60,000 bases of DNA from positions 188,001 through 248,000 of the forward strand of contig JBBHKE010003070.1 of NCBI GenBank assembly GCA_037447655.1. The letters run 5' to 3'. Shown here in pieces: positions 1 through 9,688 of this stretch. A model generated the notes under the pieces. That model made no database searches. It was not told where the DNA came from and saw nothing but the letters and a program-made list of their open reading frames with translations. The position numbers and the translations under genes are program-made. The stretch is from Zygnema cylindricum. Lineage: Eukaryota; Streptophyta; Zygnematophyceae; Zygnematales; Zygnemataceae. Position 1 is the stretch's first letter, and every line of letters begins with the position of its first letter.

Positions 1-550
1 ATGGCTGTCAACGTGTACAATTTGTCTTCTCGCACCGTATTTTTCGAAAAAAATTGAAGCATCGCAAGACACATCGTAATTTTTGAAACGATTTGGCATG
101 TCACATATCATTGCGTGACTTCGTAGACATGCAGCCTTGTAGGAGAGGCTGTACGGCATGCCTCTGCGCAAACCTCTCCCGTCCAGCCACAATGACTTCG
201 CAGATTTTTCACCATCACAAATTTTTCACCTTTACGTGAAATGTCATTGCACCATCGAGACCCCTTGAAAATAAACCGTACAAGGTGCATGCGGACAAAA
301 ACCAACAACCTAAAATTATTTTTCAGTCGTCAAAAACTTTTGAAAACTTTTCACACGTCGGAATATATTTCCTATTTGTGTAAACGGTTCGATTTTGCTT
401 AAAACCCATTGCTAATGTGGTTTATGATAATTTTGAAGATGACATGACAGTCGGTCGAAAAAACATAAGACAACAAATTTTCATACATCCTTAGGTTGAC
501 GATGATGCAAATTGTACTCTACAAATTTGTGATTTCTTCGTACGGTCATA

Positions 551-706
551 ACTTAGGCAGTATGTCGCTAAGTTTTCAAGGAAAACGACAGAAAAAAACA
601 CGTACTTAGTCACATGAGGTTGTACCCCTAGGCAATAAGGTGCTAAGTTTGAAAGGAAAACAACATACAAAAATCGGAACTTAGCCACATAGGGCTGTAC
701 CCTTAA
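551..706. repeat. Tandem duplication, unit about 77 bp
   Basis: Two adjacent diverged units, roughly 551-627 and 629-706. Both run from a CTAAGTTT(T)-type start through AAGGAAAAC(G/A)ACA, an A-rich run, ACTTAG(T/C)CACAT and GGGT/TGTACCC. A related stretch occurs at 3500-3540, and an inverted relative (GGGGTGTCCCCATG) at 2598-2612. No coding potential is shared by the copies. Confidence 0.55.
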
Positions 707-1546
707 CAAACTATTTTTTTTTTACATTAATATCATACAGGTTTCGTTCGTACTATGCGCATGGATAAAACACCTAAAAATTAACGAATATGCGCACGAA
801 ACAAAATTCAAAGGTTTATATATGCGTTAAACGACATTGACTTCATAATAAAATAGAAAAAAAATAGAAGTACTACTTCAGCTTAGGGTATGTACTCATT
901 ATACAAGTAGCGGGTTTTTTATTATGTCTTCCGTCAAATATTTTCTCGCGGCTTCTGCCGGCTTTGCTTCCATGCTGGCGCAAGGCACATGGCATATGCG
1001 ATGTATAGCTACCTAATTGGGCGTTCATCTTGTATATTTATTTGATTTTCCACGAGGCGCAAGGTTATACGTTCATGCTCTTAAAATTGACCTCCTTCAA
1101 GTCACTTGTTGCAAAATGAAAGGTTCGATTGATGGGGTTTTTAAGGTTCATGCCCATAACCATCGCGAATCAAATCGGTCATTCAATAACTTTGTTTTCC
1201 TAAAAAATATATAATAATTAGTATAGCAATGTACGAAACAGTATAGTCGTAAATAAGAGCATTTTTCTATGTAACCGAAACTTTAGTCTTGTAACTTTCT
1301 TTTAAGCGAAGATTCTCTACACTACTTTCATAGCATTTTGATGAAAACGCAAATAACTTGTTACTTTAAACAGGTGACTTACATAGATATGCACAAAACA
1401 CGTGACAAATAAGCGGTACATAAAATGCTACGGAACTTCCACTCGGCTTCAATTTTTTATGTCCACCTTCATGCTGTACAGTTTTTGTGACTTAGTAAAC
1501 TTTGTACGCCACATTGTCGACGTGGGGGCATCGTAGATTGTGAAAT

Positions 1547-1800
1547 TATGACGTCACGCTCAATTAAGACAGAGCCGACGTCACAAATTCTAAAACTTTC
1601 CGCCATGATTTCCCGATTGTGTTTTTTTGTCCTTTCTCACTCTACTTGCTATCAAAATACACCGAAAGATAGTAAAAAGAAATCGTTTTTAGAGATATTT
1701 TATTTGATACCATTATTGACGTTTTTCATTGCAAGGACTGTGAGCTAGCCATTGTAGTGAGAGAGGGAGAGAGAGATAGGTGCTTTCACAGATCTCGCTT
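1547..1800 (+). repeat. Diverged direct repeat, copy 1 (partner 2858-3110)
   Basis: Begins TGACGTCACGCTCA. It shares ordered blocks with 2858-3110: the CGACGTCA block, CGCCATGATTTCC versus TGCCATGGTTTCC, TTTCTCACTC, and a terminal GAGAGGGAGAGAG. The short frames at both copies start Met-Thr-Ser-Arg-Ser, but no other protein signal is present. It looks like two old copies of one dispersed element about 1.3 kb apart. Confidence 0.55.
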
Positions 1801-2857
1801 TTGCGAAATGGCGTCATTGGTCAAGACCCCTCCACGGCCCCTATACGGAAAAATACGCACGGAAAAAAATCACGCACAAGTTGGAAACGTGCAGTGGGTT
1901 CTTTTTTTAGTACACCACGTACAAAACTTGTCAAAACTTCCGACACGTGCAGTAGCATCTGTCTATTCGCTCACCTCATGGAACTTTGATTTTATATAAA
2001 GTTTGAAGATGAGTTGGAAAGACGGGAAAGTGGGTCGAAACGCGACAGAGACAAACTGCATCGCGCTAAACGACAAACTACCGTACATTTAAAGTTTCAA
2101 GGTAACGCAACTTATACGGTGGTAATTTCAATTTATTGGTACGGCAACGGATTTTCTCGTTTTTTTCCAAGTTATAAAGGAAACGATAGGAAATAACTGT
2201 AACTTTCGCACTTGGTAAAGTGCCCTAAACAACCTTATTTTCTTCGTATTAGACCTTCACCCTTACTCAATTTTTTTTTACGTTCATATTGGAATTGTTT
2301 AACTAGGGTTTATTTTGTAATGTCGGATGTTTTTAAATAGTGTAATGTACAAAATGTGTCAGTCCGTACTAGAACTGCTTATTATTTTAGTACAAATCTT
2401 CAAAATTAGTGTCAAATAATGGCGTCGACAAAGGAAATGGAGTGCGTCGCAAGGAAAAGCGTACTCATATTTAATTCCAAGTCATAATGACGAGGGGAAA
2501 TCGCGAGAACTTGTTCTCACATGTTCACTTGTCGAATGTGTGAACACATATTATCGTGGCTACCCTAAAAACATGGGAATGTGTATCGGTTTCTAAAGGG
2601 GTGTCCCCATGTAACCAGTACTTTGATAAATTATTTTGGACTGTAGTGAAGATACCTAGTACTTCTTTGAAGACCGTCCGAATGCGCGAAAAGAAAATCG
2701 GAACTTTGAAATGTGAAGGTTGTAGACATACGTATAACTTGTGACGATTGAAGACGACTACAAAACTTTCGACGATTAGTGACGCCAACAAAAACAACGA
2801 CAATTGTAGATGTCTAGATTTTTGTGAAATTGCAAATGTTTAGGGTTTGGTGACATT

Positions 2858-3110
2858 GTGACGTCACGCTCACTTCTGACAAAGTCGACGTCATTGATTC
2901 AAGAACTTTATGCCATGGTTTCCAGATTTCGTTTATTTTTACTTTTCTCACTCAACTTGCCATTAAATAAAAACCTAAACATTGTAAAAATATATATATT
3001 TTTAAAAGATCTTTCATTTTATACCAATATTATCGTGTCTCACTCTAAAAAGTATGAGATACAAGCAAAAGTGTGAGAGGGAGAGAGGAGATGCGACGAC
3101 GACGAAAAAT
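2858..3110 (+). repeat. Diverged direct repeat, copy 2 (partner 1547-1800)
   Basis: Second copy of the block at 1547-1800, with the same order of short conserved words and the same purine-rich GAGAGGGAGAGAG end. The copies differ by many substitutions and small indels, so the duplication is old. Confidence 0.55.
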
Positions 3111-4037
3111 TATGAAAAGCACTTATAATGGAAGTGGAGATTTGAGACCCATGCAAATTATTTTTCCGTACATGCGCGTGACGGGCACGGAGAAAAATAG
3201 GAAGGACTCTCCCACATCCAAAAATTTCTCCACTTGAATGGCGCTTGCGTGGGTCGTTTGTCATTCGCTGTTTGGGCGGTACTTTAACTAAAAACACCGC
3301 GTCGAGGTGATTTTGGATAAAGTTTTTTTATGGCATGGATTCTCTTGCTTGGGGGTCAAAAAGAGGAAAACGCAAAATGCCTTCACATGACAACAAACAT
3401 TCAAAGTATAGAATTCGCGTTCATTGTACTTTGGTAAACAAGATTTTCTCGTACGGTTGAAGTTTTTCTCAAAGTTCCATGAATTTTAGGGAAAAACGAC
3501 AGAGAAAAGTCGATACTTTAATACATGGGGACACCCTCTTAACTCTAATAGCGATTCACGGTTTACTTTCAACCTTTTTTTGAAATTCCATACATTATAT
3601 CCGTAAATTTAATCCGTACTCGAAAAGTATACCAATTTTAAGAAATATTCAAAAACTAGAAAAAAAAACGCATTTTCGTAAAAAGTCAAAATCCGTACGA
3701 ATTAAACCTTTATGACAGAAACATGAAGGTGCGGTATAGTGTGCCCGTCACACATGCATTAATGTACTAAAATAGGTTTTGTGCGTAAATTGTCAGTATA
3801 ATATGCATTTAAAAATTAGCAAAAGTCAAACAAGGTGGAAGCAACAATATTTTCGCCTTCTTTTTTTGCTATTTTGGCCTTTTGGTATCGTAGAAAATAA
3901 TAGTCGCAGGCAACCCGTTGCTTTGCCCTTAAGTTACTAAGGGCTTGTCGTTTCTGTACTCGCAGACCAATAGGAGCGTCAAAATTTGTCGTAGGAGTAA
4001 CATGTAATCCAAGTTTCAATCCGTTTCCGGCAGTGTA

Positions 4038-4160
4038 CGGATATTGATAACACGACAATGTGGCTTGATATGACGGGATCGCACGCGAAAAAATTAGAAG
4101 TACGGTATTGTACGTTACTTGACCGGTATTGATAGCACGACATTTTGGCGTGATGTCGAA
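4038..4160. repeat. Internal duplication, about 85-bp spacing
   Basis: ATTGATAACACGACAATG near 4041 recurs as ATTGATAGCACGACATTT near 4126. Each is followed by TGG(C/C)(T/G)TGAT(A/G)TG. It lies in sequence with no recognisable gene. Confidence 0.5.
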
Positions 4161-4269
4161 TTTGTTTGGACGTGAATCGCCCTTGACGCCAACTAACGTC
4201 AACATAGACGTCGCGATGTGATTCATGTTGCCGTACGATTAAGCGTTGATGATTCAAATGTGTCTCTAC

Positions 4270-4572
4270 CAAAACATCTTTGACGTCGTGGGCCGCAGGT
4301 CAACTGTCGCGATCACTTTGTCGTCGCCGTTGTACTTTAGTGTAGCGGTTTTGAACCGTCCTGTCAAGGGTACAAAGAATCTATCGTCGCCGTCGTTTCG
4401 ATATCGTTTCACTTACTTGTACGGTTAACTCGCATCAACGACATTGTGGTACCTGTCGTGGCCACCTTGATGTCATTGGCCACGGGTCAAGTGTCACCAT
4501 CACTTTGTCCTCATCACTGTAGTGAAGAGTATCGGTTTCGAACTGTCCTGTCAAGCGTACAAAGAATCTAGG
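4270..4572. repeat. Tandem duplication, about 190-bp spacing
   Basis: The blocks GTCAACTGTCGCGATCACTTTGTC and GTCAAGTGTCACCATCACTTTGTC (4297 and 4492 areas), and CCGTCCTGTCAAGGGTACAAAG and ACTGTCCTGTCAAGCGTACAAAG (4358 and 4548 areas), occur in the same order. This is a diverged two-copy repeat. Short plus-strand frames across it show no domain. Confidence 0.55.
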
Positions 4573-5000
4573 TCCATAATTTTTGTATAGAGATTTCTAT
4601 TACCTCCCATCTTCTTTCTTTTTTCCTTTGAATTTGATCCTGTTCCTCGTCTATTTTTAATTTTCTTTATACTTTACGAATTGTCACTATTTCCATTCAT
4701 TTGCGAAGGCTTGAAATATTCAGTAAGTGGTTTTTTACATGTTAAATGATTTATAGTGGTTTTGTGTGAAGTTTATCTTATGTTTCTTTTTTTTGTTTAA
4801 TTTATGTTTTTTGTTTTACCCATTAAATAAATTCTATTTTGTTTGTCTATTTCCTTATTTTTACATGTTTGGGAAAGTTTGTATTAAAATCATATTGTTT
4901 TGTTATTTCATTTGTTTATTAATGTTTATTTATTTTTTGTTATTCAGGTGTAAGTGTTTTTTTTTCGACTTTTGGGAGTTATATTTTAGGTAAGCTCATT

Positions 5001-5297
5001 ATGACACGAAAACCTATTTTTCGATTACATGTTACACGATTTGGGATTTGTTTGTTTCGTGCTCTTTCCTTATTATTGTTTGGTTGTGAGTCTAAATATT
5101 CTTATGTAAAAAAGGTAATTATTAGTTATTTATTTTGTCATTGGGATGAGCATGCTATTTTTATTAGTTGTGGACATGGAATTCAATTTATAGACTTTAA
5201 TCATTATCAAACGTATATGTCTGTTGATAAAGTTTGGGGCAGTTGTGGTGAAGTTTGTGTTCTTGCAGTTGTGGTGAAGTTCATGTTGCTGCAATAA
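5001..5297 (+). pseudogene. OTU-like cysteine protease domain fragment
   Basis: The 98-residue frame has Gly-Ile-Cys-Leu-Phe-Arg-Ala-Leu at residues 15-22, matching the DGNCLFRAL-type catalytic-Cys motif of OTU deubiquitinase-fold proteases (Cys17). After about 50 residues it shows Tyr-Gln-Thr-Tyr-Met (69-73) and Trp-Gly-x-x-x-Glu-Val (79-85), the usual OTU follow-up blocks. The Asp before the motif is replaced (Arg-Phe-Gly), and the frame stops before the catalytic His region, close to a large GAT microsatellite. OTU domains occur in host deubiquitinases and in several transposon families, and no partner domain is seen here to choose between them. A fragment or single exon is likely. The start codon is not trustworthy. 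Confidence 0.5.
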
Positions 5298-5367
5298 TTT
5301 TTTGATTATGTTTTTCAAATTTGGAATACTATTTTTTTTAGAGCATTGTCTGCTCCTGGTGAAAGAT

Positions 5368-5439
5368 AGGTTGATGATGATGATAATGATAATGATGATG
5401 TAATGACGATGATGACGATAATGATAGTGATGACGATGG

Positions 5440-5470
<31 letters not shown>

Positions 5471-5517
5471 AATGATGATAATGATATTGATGATGATGAT
5501 GTAATGATGATGATGTA

Positions 5518-5558
<41 letters not shown>

Positions 5559-6192
5559 GATGATGATGATGTTGACGATGATCATGATGATGATATAATA
5601 ATGATTAAGATGATGATAATTATGATGTAATGATGAAGATGATGATGATGTAATGATGATGATGATGATAATGATGATGATGATGATGATGATGATGTAA
5701 TGATGATGATGATGATGCTGATGATGATGATGATGATGATGATGTTAACGATAATGATGATAATGATGATGTTGTTGTTGATGATGATGATGATGATAAT
5801 AATGATGATGATGATGATGATGATGATGAAAATGATGATGATGATATTGATGATGATGATGTAATGATGATGATGATGATGATGTTGACGATGATCATGA
5901 TGACGATATAATGATGATTAAGATGATGATAATTATGATGTAATGATGAAGATGATGATGGTGTAATGATGATGATGATGATGATAATGATGATGATGAT
6001 AATTATGATGTAATGATGAAGATGATGATGATGTAATGATGATGATGATGATGATAATGATGATGATGATGATGATGATGTTATGATGATGATGATGATG
6101 CTGATGATAATGATGATGTTGATGTTGACGATGATGATGATGATGATGATGATGAAGATGATGATGAAGATGATGATGAAGATGATGATGTA
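5368..6192. repeat. GAT/ATG trinucleotide microsatellite with higher-order repeats
   Basis: About 825 bp made almost entirely of GATGAT units with scattered AAT, GTA, GTT and GAC variants. A longer pattern is layered on it: the variant string starting GTTGACGATGATCATGATGA at 5571 recurs from 5883 (spacing about 311 bp), and part of it again from about 5996. So blocks, not only triplets, have duplicated. Poly-His, poly-Ile and poly-Ser frames across it are artefacts. Confidence 0.95.
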
Positions 6193-6900
6193 ATCAAAGT
6201 ATCACAAAAACAAAGTATTCAAAGTATTTGTATTGTATTCAAAAAAAAAAAAAAAACAATGTGCGTAATATTGATCATATAAAAAAAATAAAGCAATAAG
6301 TTACCACCGAAACAAAGTTGTCAAAGTATTTGTGTTGCATTTAAAAAAGATATTTAAACCAATGTTTGTAATGTTGGTCACCTTTTGAGTTGATAATGAT
6401 ATTCAACAACTTTTTTGGTCTTTAGACTAAGTTGGTTGATCGAAAAAACAAAATAAAAATATTCAAAATAACAATTTAATCTAACAAACAAATATTATGA
6501 ATGAAAACAAGTGTTTGTAATGTTGGTCAGCCTCCGAGCTGATAGTGATGTTTATGCAACCTTCTAAGTCTTAAGACTCTAAGTAGGTTGATCAAAAAAA
6601 AAAAAAAAAAAACAAAGTACTCAAAGTAATCAATCTACTATAATAAACAACGAAAATTAATAAATAATAAGTGATTGTAATGTTAGTCAGCCTTTGAGAT
6701 GATTATGATGTTTATGCAACCATCTGGGTCTTCGACTAAGGTGCTTGATCGAAAAAAAAAGTACTTAAAGTAATCAACATTTTCTAACTATCAAAAAATA
6801 TAAAAAAAAAATACGTGTTTGTAGTGTTAGTCAGCCATCGAGCTGATAATGATGTTGTTCCAACCTTCTTGGTCTTTGGACTAAGTTGGTTGCATCCTAG
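6193..6900. repeat. Tandem repeat, unit about 110-160 bp, about five copies
   Basis: The block GT(T/A)TGTAATGTT(G/A)GTCA followed by a GAGCTGATAATGATG-type stretch and CTTAAGACTAAGTTGGTTGATCGAAAAAA recurs at about 6363, 6512, 6672 and 6815. A diverged first copy lies at 6193-6303, sharing CAAAGTATTTGT(A/G)TTG and A-runs. Unit length varies with poly-A runs. The array starts where the GAT microsatellite ends. No coding signal. Confidence 0.8.
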
Positions 6901-7860
6901 TTAAGTTTGATGTTATTTTTTTCTTATTTTTTTTTTGTTATGTTTACATTTGTTTATTTCGTTTTTGTTACATAATCAAGGTTGTATTGTGGTTATTTAT
7001 TTTGTTTGTCTTTTTTTTGTTTTCTTCTTTGGTAATATTATGTGTTGATAAAAAAAATATAAAAAATATACGTGCAACGCCTTAATATAAAATAAACAAA
7101 AACCATTAGTATTCTATTTAAACGATGGTTGAATACTGTTAATGGTTTAATGTGTATTCTAGATTTAACATTAAAGTATTTAATACTACATGATATATTC
7201 AGTCCATTCATTCATATCGTTCACTAGATTGAGATCGAAAGCCCAAAGTAATGTGAAACTTTTACGCTTGACTGAACCCCCTACATGAACGAAACGCGAA
7301 TTAAACCATCCACTTGACTTCGTCATCTTCTTCTACATACATGAACCTTTCTGCCATGGATTTCGATAGCAAATAATTAATAAACCCGTAACATACGAGT
7401 ATTTAGCGTAAAATTTTGTCTTTTTCATGAAATATATTTTTAAGACGTTAATTTTTGTCGCACGATACGATTTAGTCTGTCGTTTCATTTTTTCGTGTCG
7501 TTTTAGTGGAGAATTGTGCTCTCTCATGGTTTTTATTTATCATACATTGATTTGTTTCAATTGACATAAATTGTATACAATGGTTTATTTTGACAACGAA
7601 TTGAAATTTAATAGTCGCGACGTTTAACAGTGTCGGTCGTCAAGCAAAAAACATCAGCACTAATAGAGTAATAAAGATTCACGGTGTACTGCACAGTAAT
7701 TAATATTTACTAACTGCCCAAATTTCTAGAATCGATACTATTTAAACCGTACCTACATTAACGTATAGGAAAAAATAGAAATACTAATTCTATTTTAGGT
7801 TTGAGATTCAAAATTTACGGGTACTGAATTAATAATATGAACACTAAAAACGATTAGTGG
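6901..7860. other. AT-rich stretch with no supported gene
   Basis: T-rich then A-rich DNA with short spurious frames only. The one recognisable item is 7661-7695, an inverted-orientation copy of the end motif CGATTCACGGTGTAC-like (here AGATTCACGGTGTACTG) seen in the small element at 18786-18987. Confidence 0.5.
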
Positions 7861-7866
7861 TGTAAT

Positions 7867-7985
7867 TACACAAAAATAAGTATGGACACGCTAGAAATAG
7901 TCGGTTCGGTTCGCCTGTGGATGGTCATGTCCATGCTGAAAAAATAATCAGGACGGCGCGATGCACAGCGGCCGACCATATACTT
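7867..7985 (+). repeat. Direct repeat, copy 1 (partner 8719-8837)
   Basis: TTACACAAAAATAAGTA followed by CACGCT(A/G)GA(A/T)ATAGT(C/T)GGTTCGGTTCGCCTG and, further on, GGCGCGATGCAC(A/G)GCGGCCGACCATAT. The same order appears at 8719-8837, about 852 bp away. The two copies flank the inverted-repeat element at 7984-8720. Confidence 0.75.
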
Positions 7986-8720
7986 AGGGTGAAGTTCCAT
8001 CAAGCAAAAAATAGCGTTTTTTACAAAAATCCACGACTCTCCGTACCAAATCGTACCGCCTATTTTGTTTTTATACGAGAAACAACATTACAGAGAATCT
8101 TGCCGATACTCTCCGAAGGTCTTGGAGGTAATACCGGTTGTCGGATATTCATATGCGAGGAGTTCGCTTCAATTTTCTCTGTTACTCTCAACCCACCTCG
8201 AGGAGGTGGGTTGGCAGATATAGAAAAAAAAATCGTGACACGCTGGATGATAAGGCTACGTGTTACTATGCACAACCAACGAAAATTTAAAAGATTTGCA
8301 CATGACACGGGCTTTCAAAAATACAACCGAAAATTAAAATGTAATTTCGTAACATTCCTTCGTCACGCTATTTTCAGTAACTTTTGTTCGTCACACTATT
8401 TCTCTCGAAGGACTTTTGTTTTGTCCGAAATCAGAAACCTTAAAATATGAGCTGGCGTACAGACTGCAAAAAGTATAAAAGTTCTGTCGTATAATGATTG
8501 TTCGTACGCAGGTACATGGTACGCAAGTGAAGATTTGAAGTTAAGTTTGTCGGTGCTTAAAATCTGAAAGATATTTAATATCGGATCGTAGCTTGCCTGG
8601 CGCCATTCAATTTCGAACACGTATACTACAGACTCTACGTGATGCAACTTCGACTCAATCGACCCGGTCTGTAGAGTTGGTTGTACGATTACAGAAACGT
8701 ATGATGGAACTTCACCCTTA
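7984..8720. mobile_element. Candidate inverted-repeat element, about 737 bp
   Basis: AGGGTGAAGTTCCATCA at the left end (about 7985-8001) is matched exactly by its reverse complement TGATGGAACTTCACCCT at the right end (about 8702-8718), a 17-bp terminal inverted repeat. The ends abut the two direct-repeat copies at 7867-7985 and 8719-8837, so the whole may be a compound structure. No transposase is visible. The 177-codon frame spanning 7917-8450 crosses the boundary and has no domain, so it is not called. A clean target-site duplication was not identified. Confidence 0.5.
8189..8213. other. Perfect palindrome with 11-bp arms
   Basis: CAACCCACCTC (8189-8199), spacer GAG, then GAGGTGGGTTG (8203-8213). 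This GC-rich hairpin stands out in AT-rich DNA and lies within the inverted-repeat element at 7984-8720. It could be a structural feature of that element. No adjacent T-run marks it as a terminator. Confidence 0.7.
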
Positions 8721-8837
8721 CACAAAAATAAGTACAGGCACGCTGGATATAGTTGGTTCGGTTCGCCTGTTCACGGTCACGTCCATGATGAAAAATTCAG
8801 CATGGCGCGATGCACGGCGGCCGACCATATTAAAAAT
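8719..8837 (+). repeat. Direct repeat, copy 2 (partner 7867-7985)
   Basis: Second copy of the block described at 7867-7985, with the same GGTTCGGTTCGCCTG and GCGGCCGACCATAT words and several substitutions between copies. Confidence 0.75.
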
Positions 8838-8860
8838 CTGTACTTTTTGGCTTTCACCAA

Positions 8861-9262
8861 TTGGTAGATCCTCTACGAGCGACAGTAGTACTGTACCGTA
8901 CAGTACAGCGAATCGTTACCATTACAACCACGCGAAATAACAAATATGATAGTACCACATGTCTGTTTTTATTACATCAAAATTGGAACATGACAAAGCC
9001 AATCAAAACTCAAATCACTCAACGGCTCACGATCTTACATAAAAAAATCGACAATGAATTATCGTTGTCACCACAGACGCCAATCAAAACTCAAAACACT
9101 CAACGGCTCGAAATCTTACACAAAAAAGTCGACGATCAATTATCGTTGTCACCAGAGTCGAATGCGAAGACAATGCTTTGTCCTTTTAGAAAAAGGGCAA
9201 AGCAAAAAAAGTCAGGATTCAATGACCTTTTTGTCATTATGAGTGGTGGTACTGTACTGTAG
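8861..9262 (+). CDS. Uncertain open frame with an in-frame 27-residue tandem repeat
   Basis: An 81-bp unit is present twice (8999-9079 and 9080-9160). The period is a multiple of three, and the frame stays open through both. Each unit encodes Pro-Ile-Lys-Thr-Gln, then Gln-Arg-Leu, Leu-His-Lys-Lys and Leu-Ser-Leu-Ser-Pro. A basic stretch, Arg-Lys-Arg-Ala-Lys-Gln-Lys-Lys, follows and could act as a nuclear signal. No family is recognised. The N-terminal third is low quality and the start is uncertain. It may be an exon fragment, or chance retention of an open frame after tandem duplication. Confidence 0.25.
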   Translation: MVDPLRATVVLYRTVQRIVTITTTRNNKYDSTTCLFLLHQNWNMTKPIKTQITQRLTILHKKIDNELSLSPQTPIKTQNTQRLEILHKKVDDQLSLSPESNAKTMLCPFRKRAKQKKSGFNDLFVIMSGGTVL

Positions 9263-9688
9263 TGAACTGAATCCTATGAAATTGTACGCGTAGCAGCCTG
9301 CCGGAACATGCCACGTAGGTTGTGAGGTTAAAATGATGTTTCTCCATGTGAGGAAACCCCGTCAAACCAAACGGTGCACATGGAAACCACACGGCTACGT
9401 TTAAAGGCTGCAAAAGGCGAAAATAGCAAAAAAATAGAAGCAAAAGTAATGTACTATGGCTACCACAGTCAAAATATTGTCCTGAAAGCACATCAATTGA
9501 TTGAGAATTGAAATGTAAATTAATTGGTGTCTTATAGATTGTGAGATACAATTTACGAATATAAATGGGTTCTCAAAGTACTAGACCGTAGTATTATCTT
9601 AATCGGACGACCGATTTGAATGACATTATGTATGGATACGAATGTGAAATGATATGTATTATGGTACAGAATCTCCACTTGCTATCCG

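Larger units (their letters stand above)
1..4600. other. AT-rich non-genic stretch with diverged repeats
   Basis: No open frame here resembles a known protein. All frames are short and lack domain motifs. What can be seen is a set of diverged duplications listed separately (551-706, 1547-1800 with 2858-3110, 4038-4160, 4270-4572). The tetramer GTAC and CGTAC-type words look frequent by eye, uncounted. Probably decayed transposon and intergenic DNA. Host regulatory sites cannot be excluded. Confidence 0.6.

Noticed and set aside
4766-4993. Hydrophobic frame resembling a membrane protein
   Set aside because: It is a translation of T-rich DNA (Phe, Leu, Cys, Tyr). No homologue is apparent.
5130-5898. 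Long minus-strand frames rich in His, Ile and Ser
   Set aside because: Pure translation of the GAT microsatellite. Every frame is open because the triplet is.
7917-8450. 177-codon open frame
   Set aside because: No domain, crosses the end of a repeat element, and contains the translated palindrome. Likely chance.
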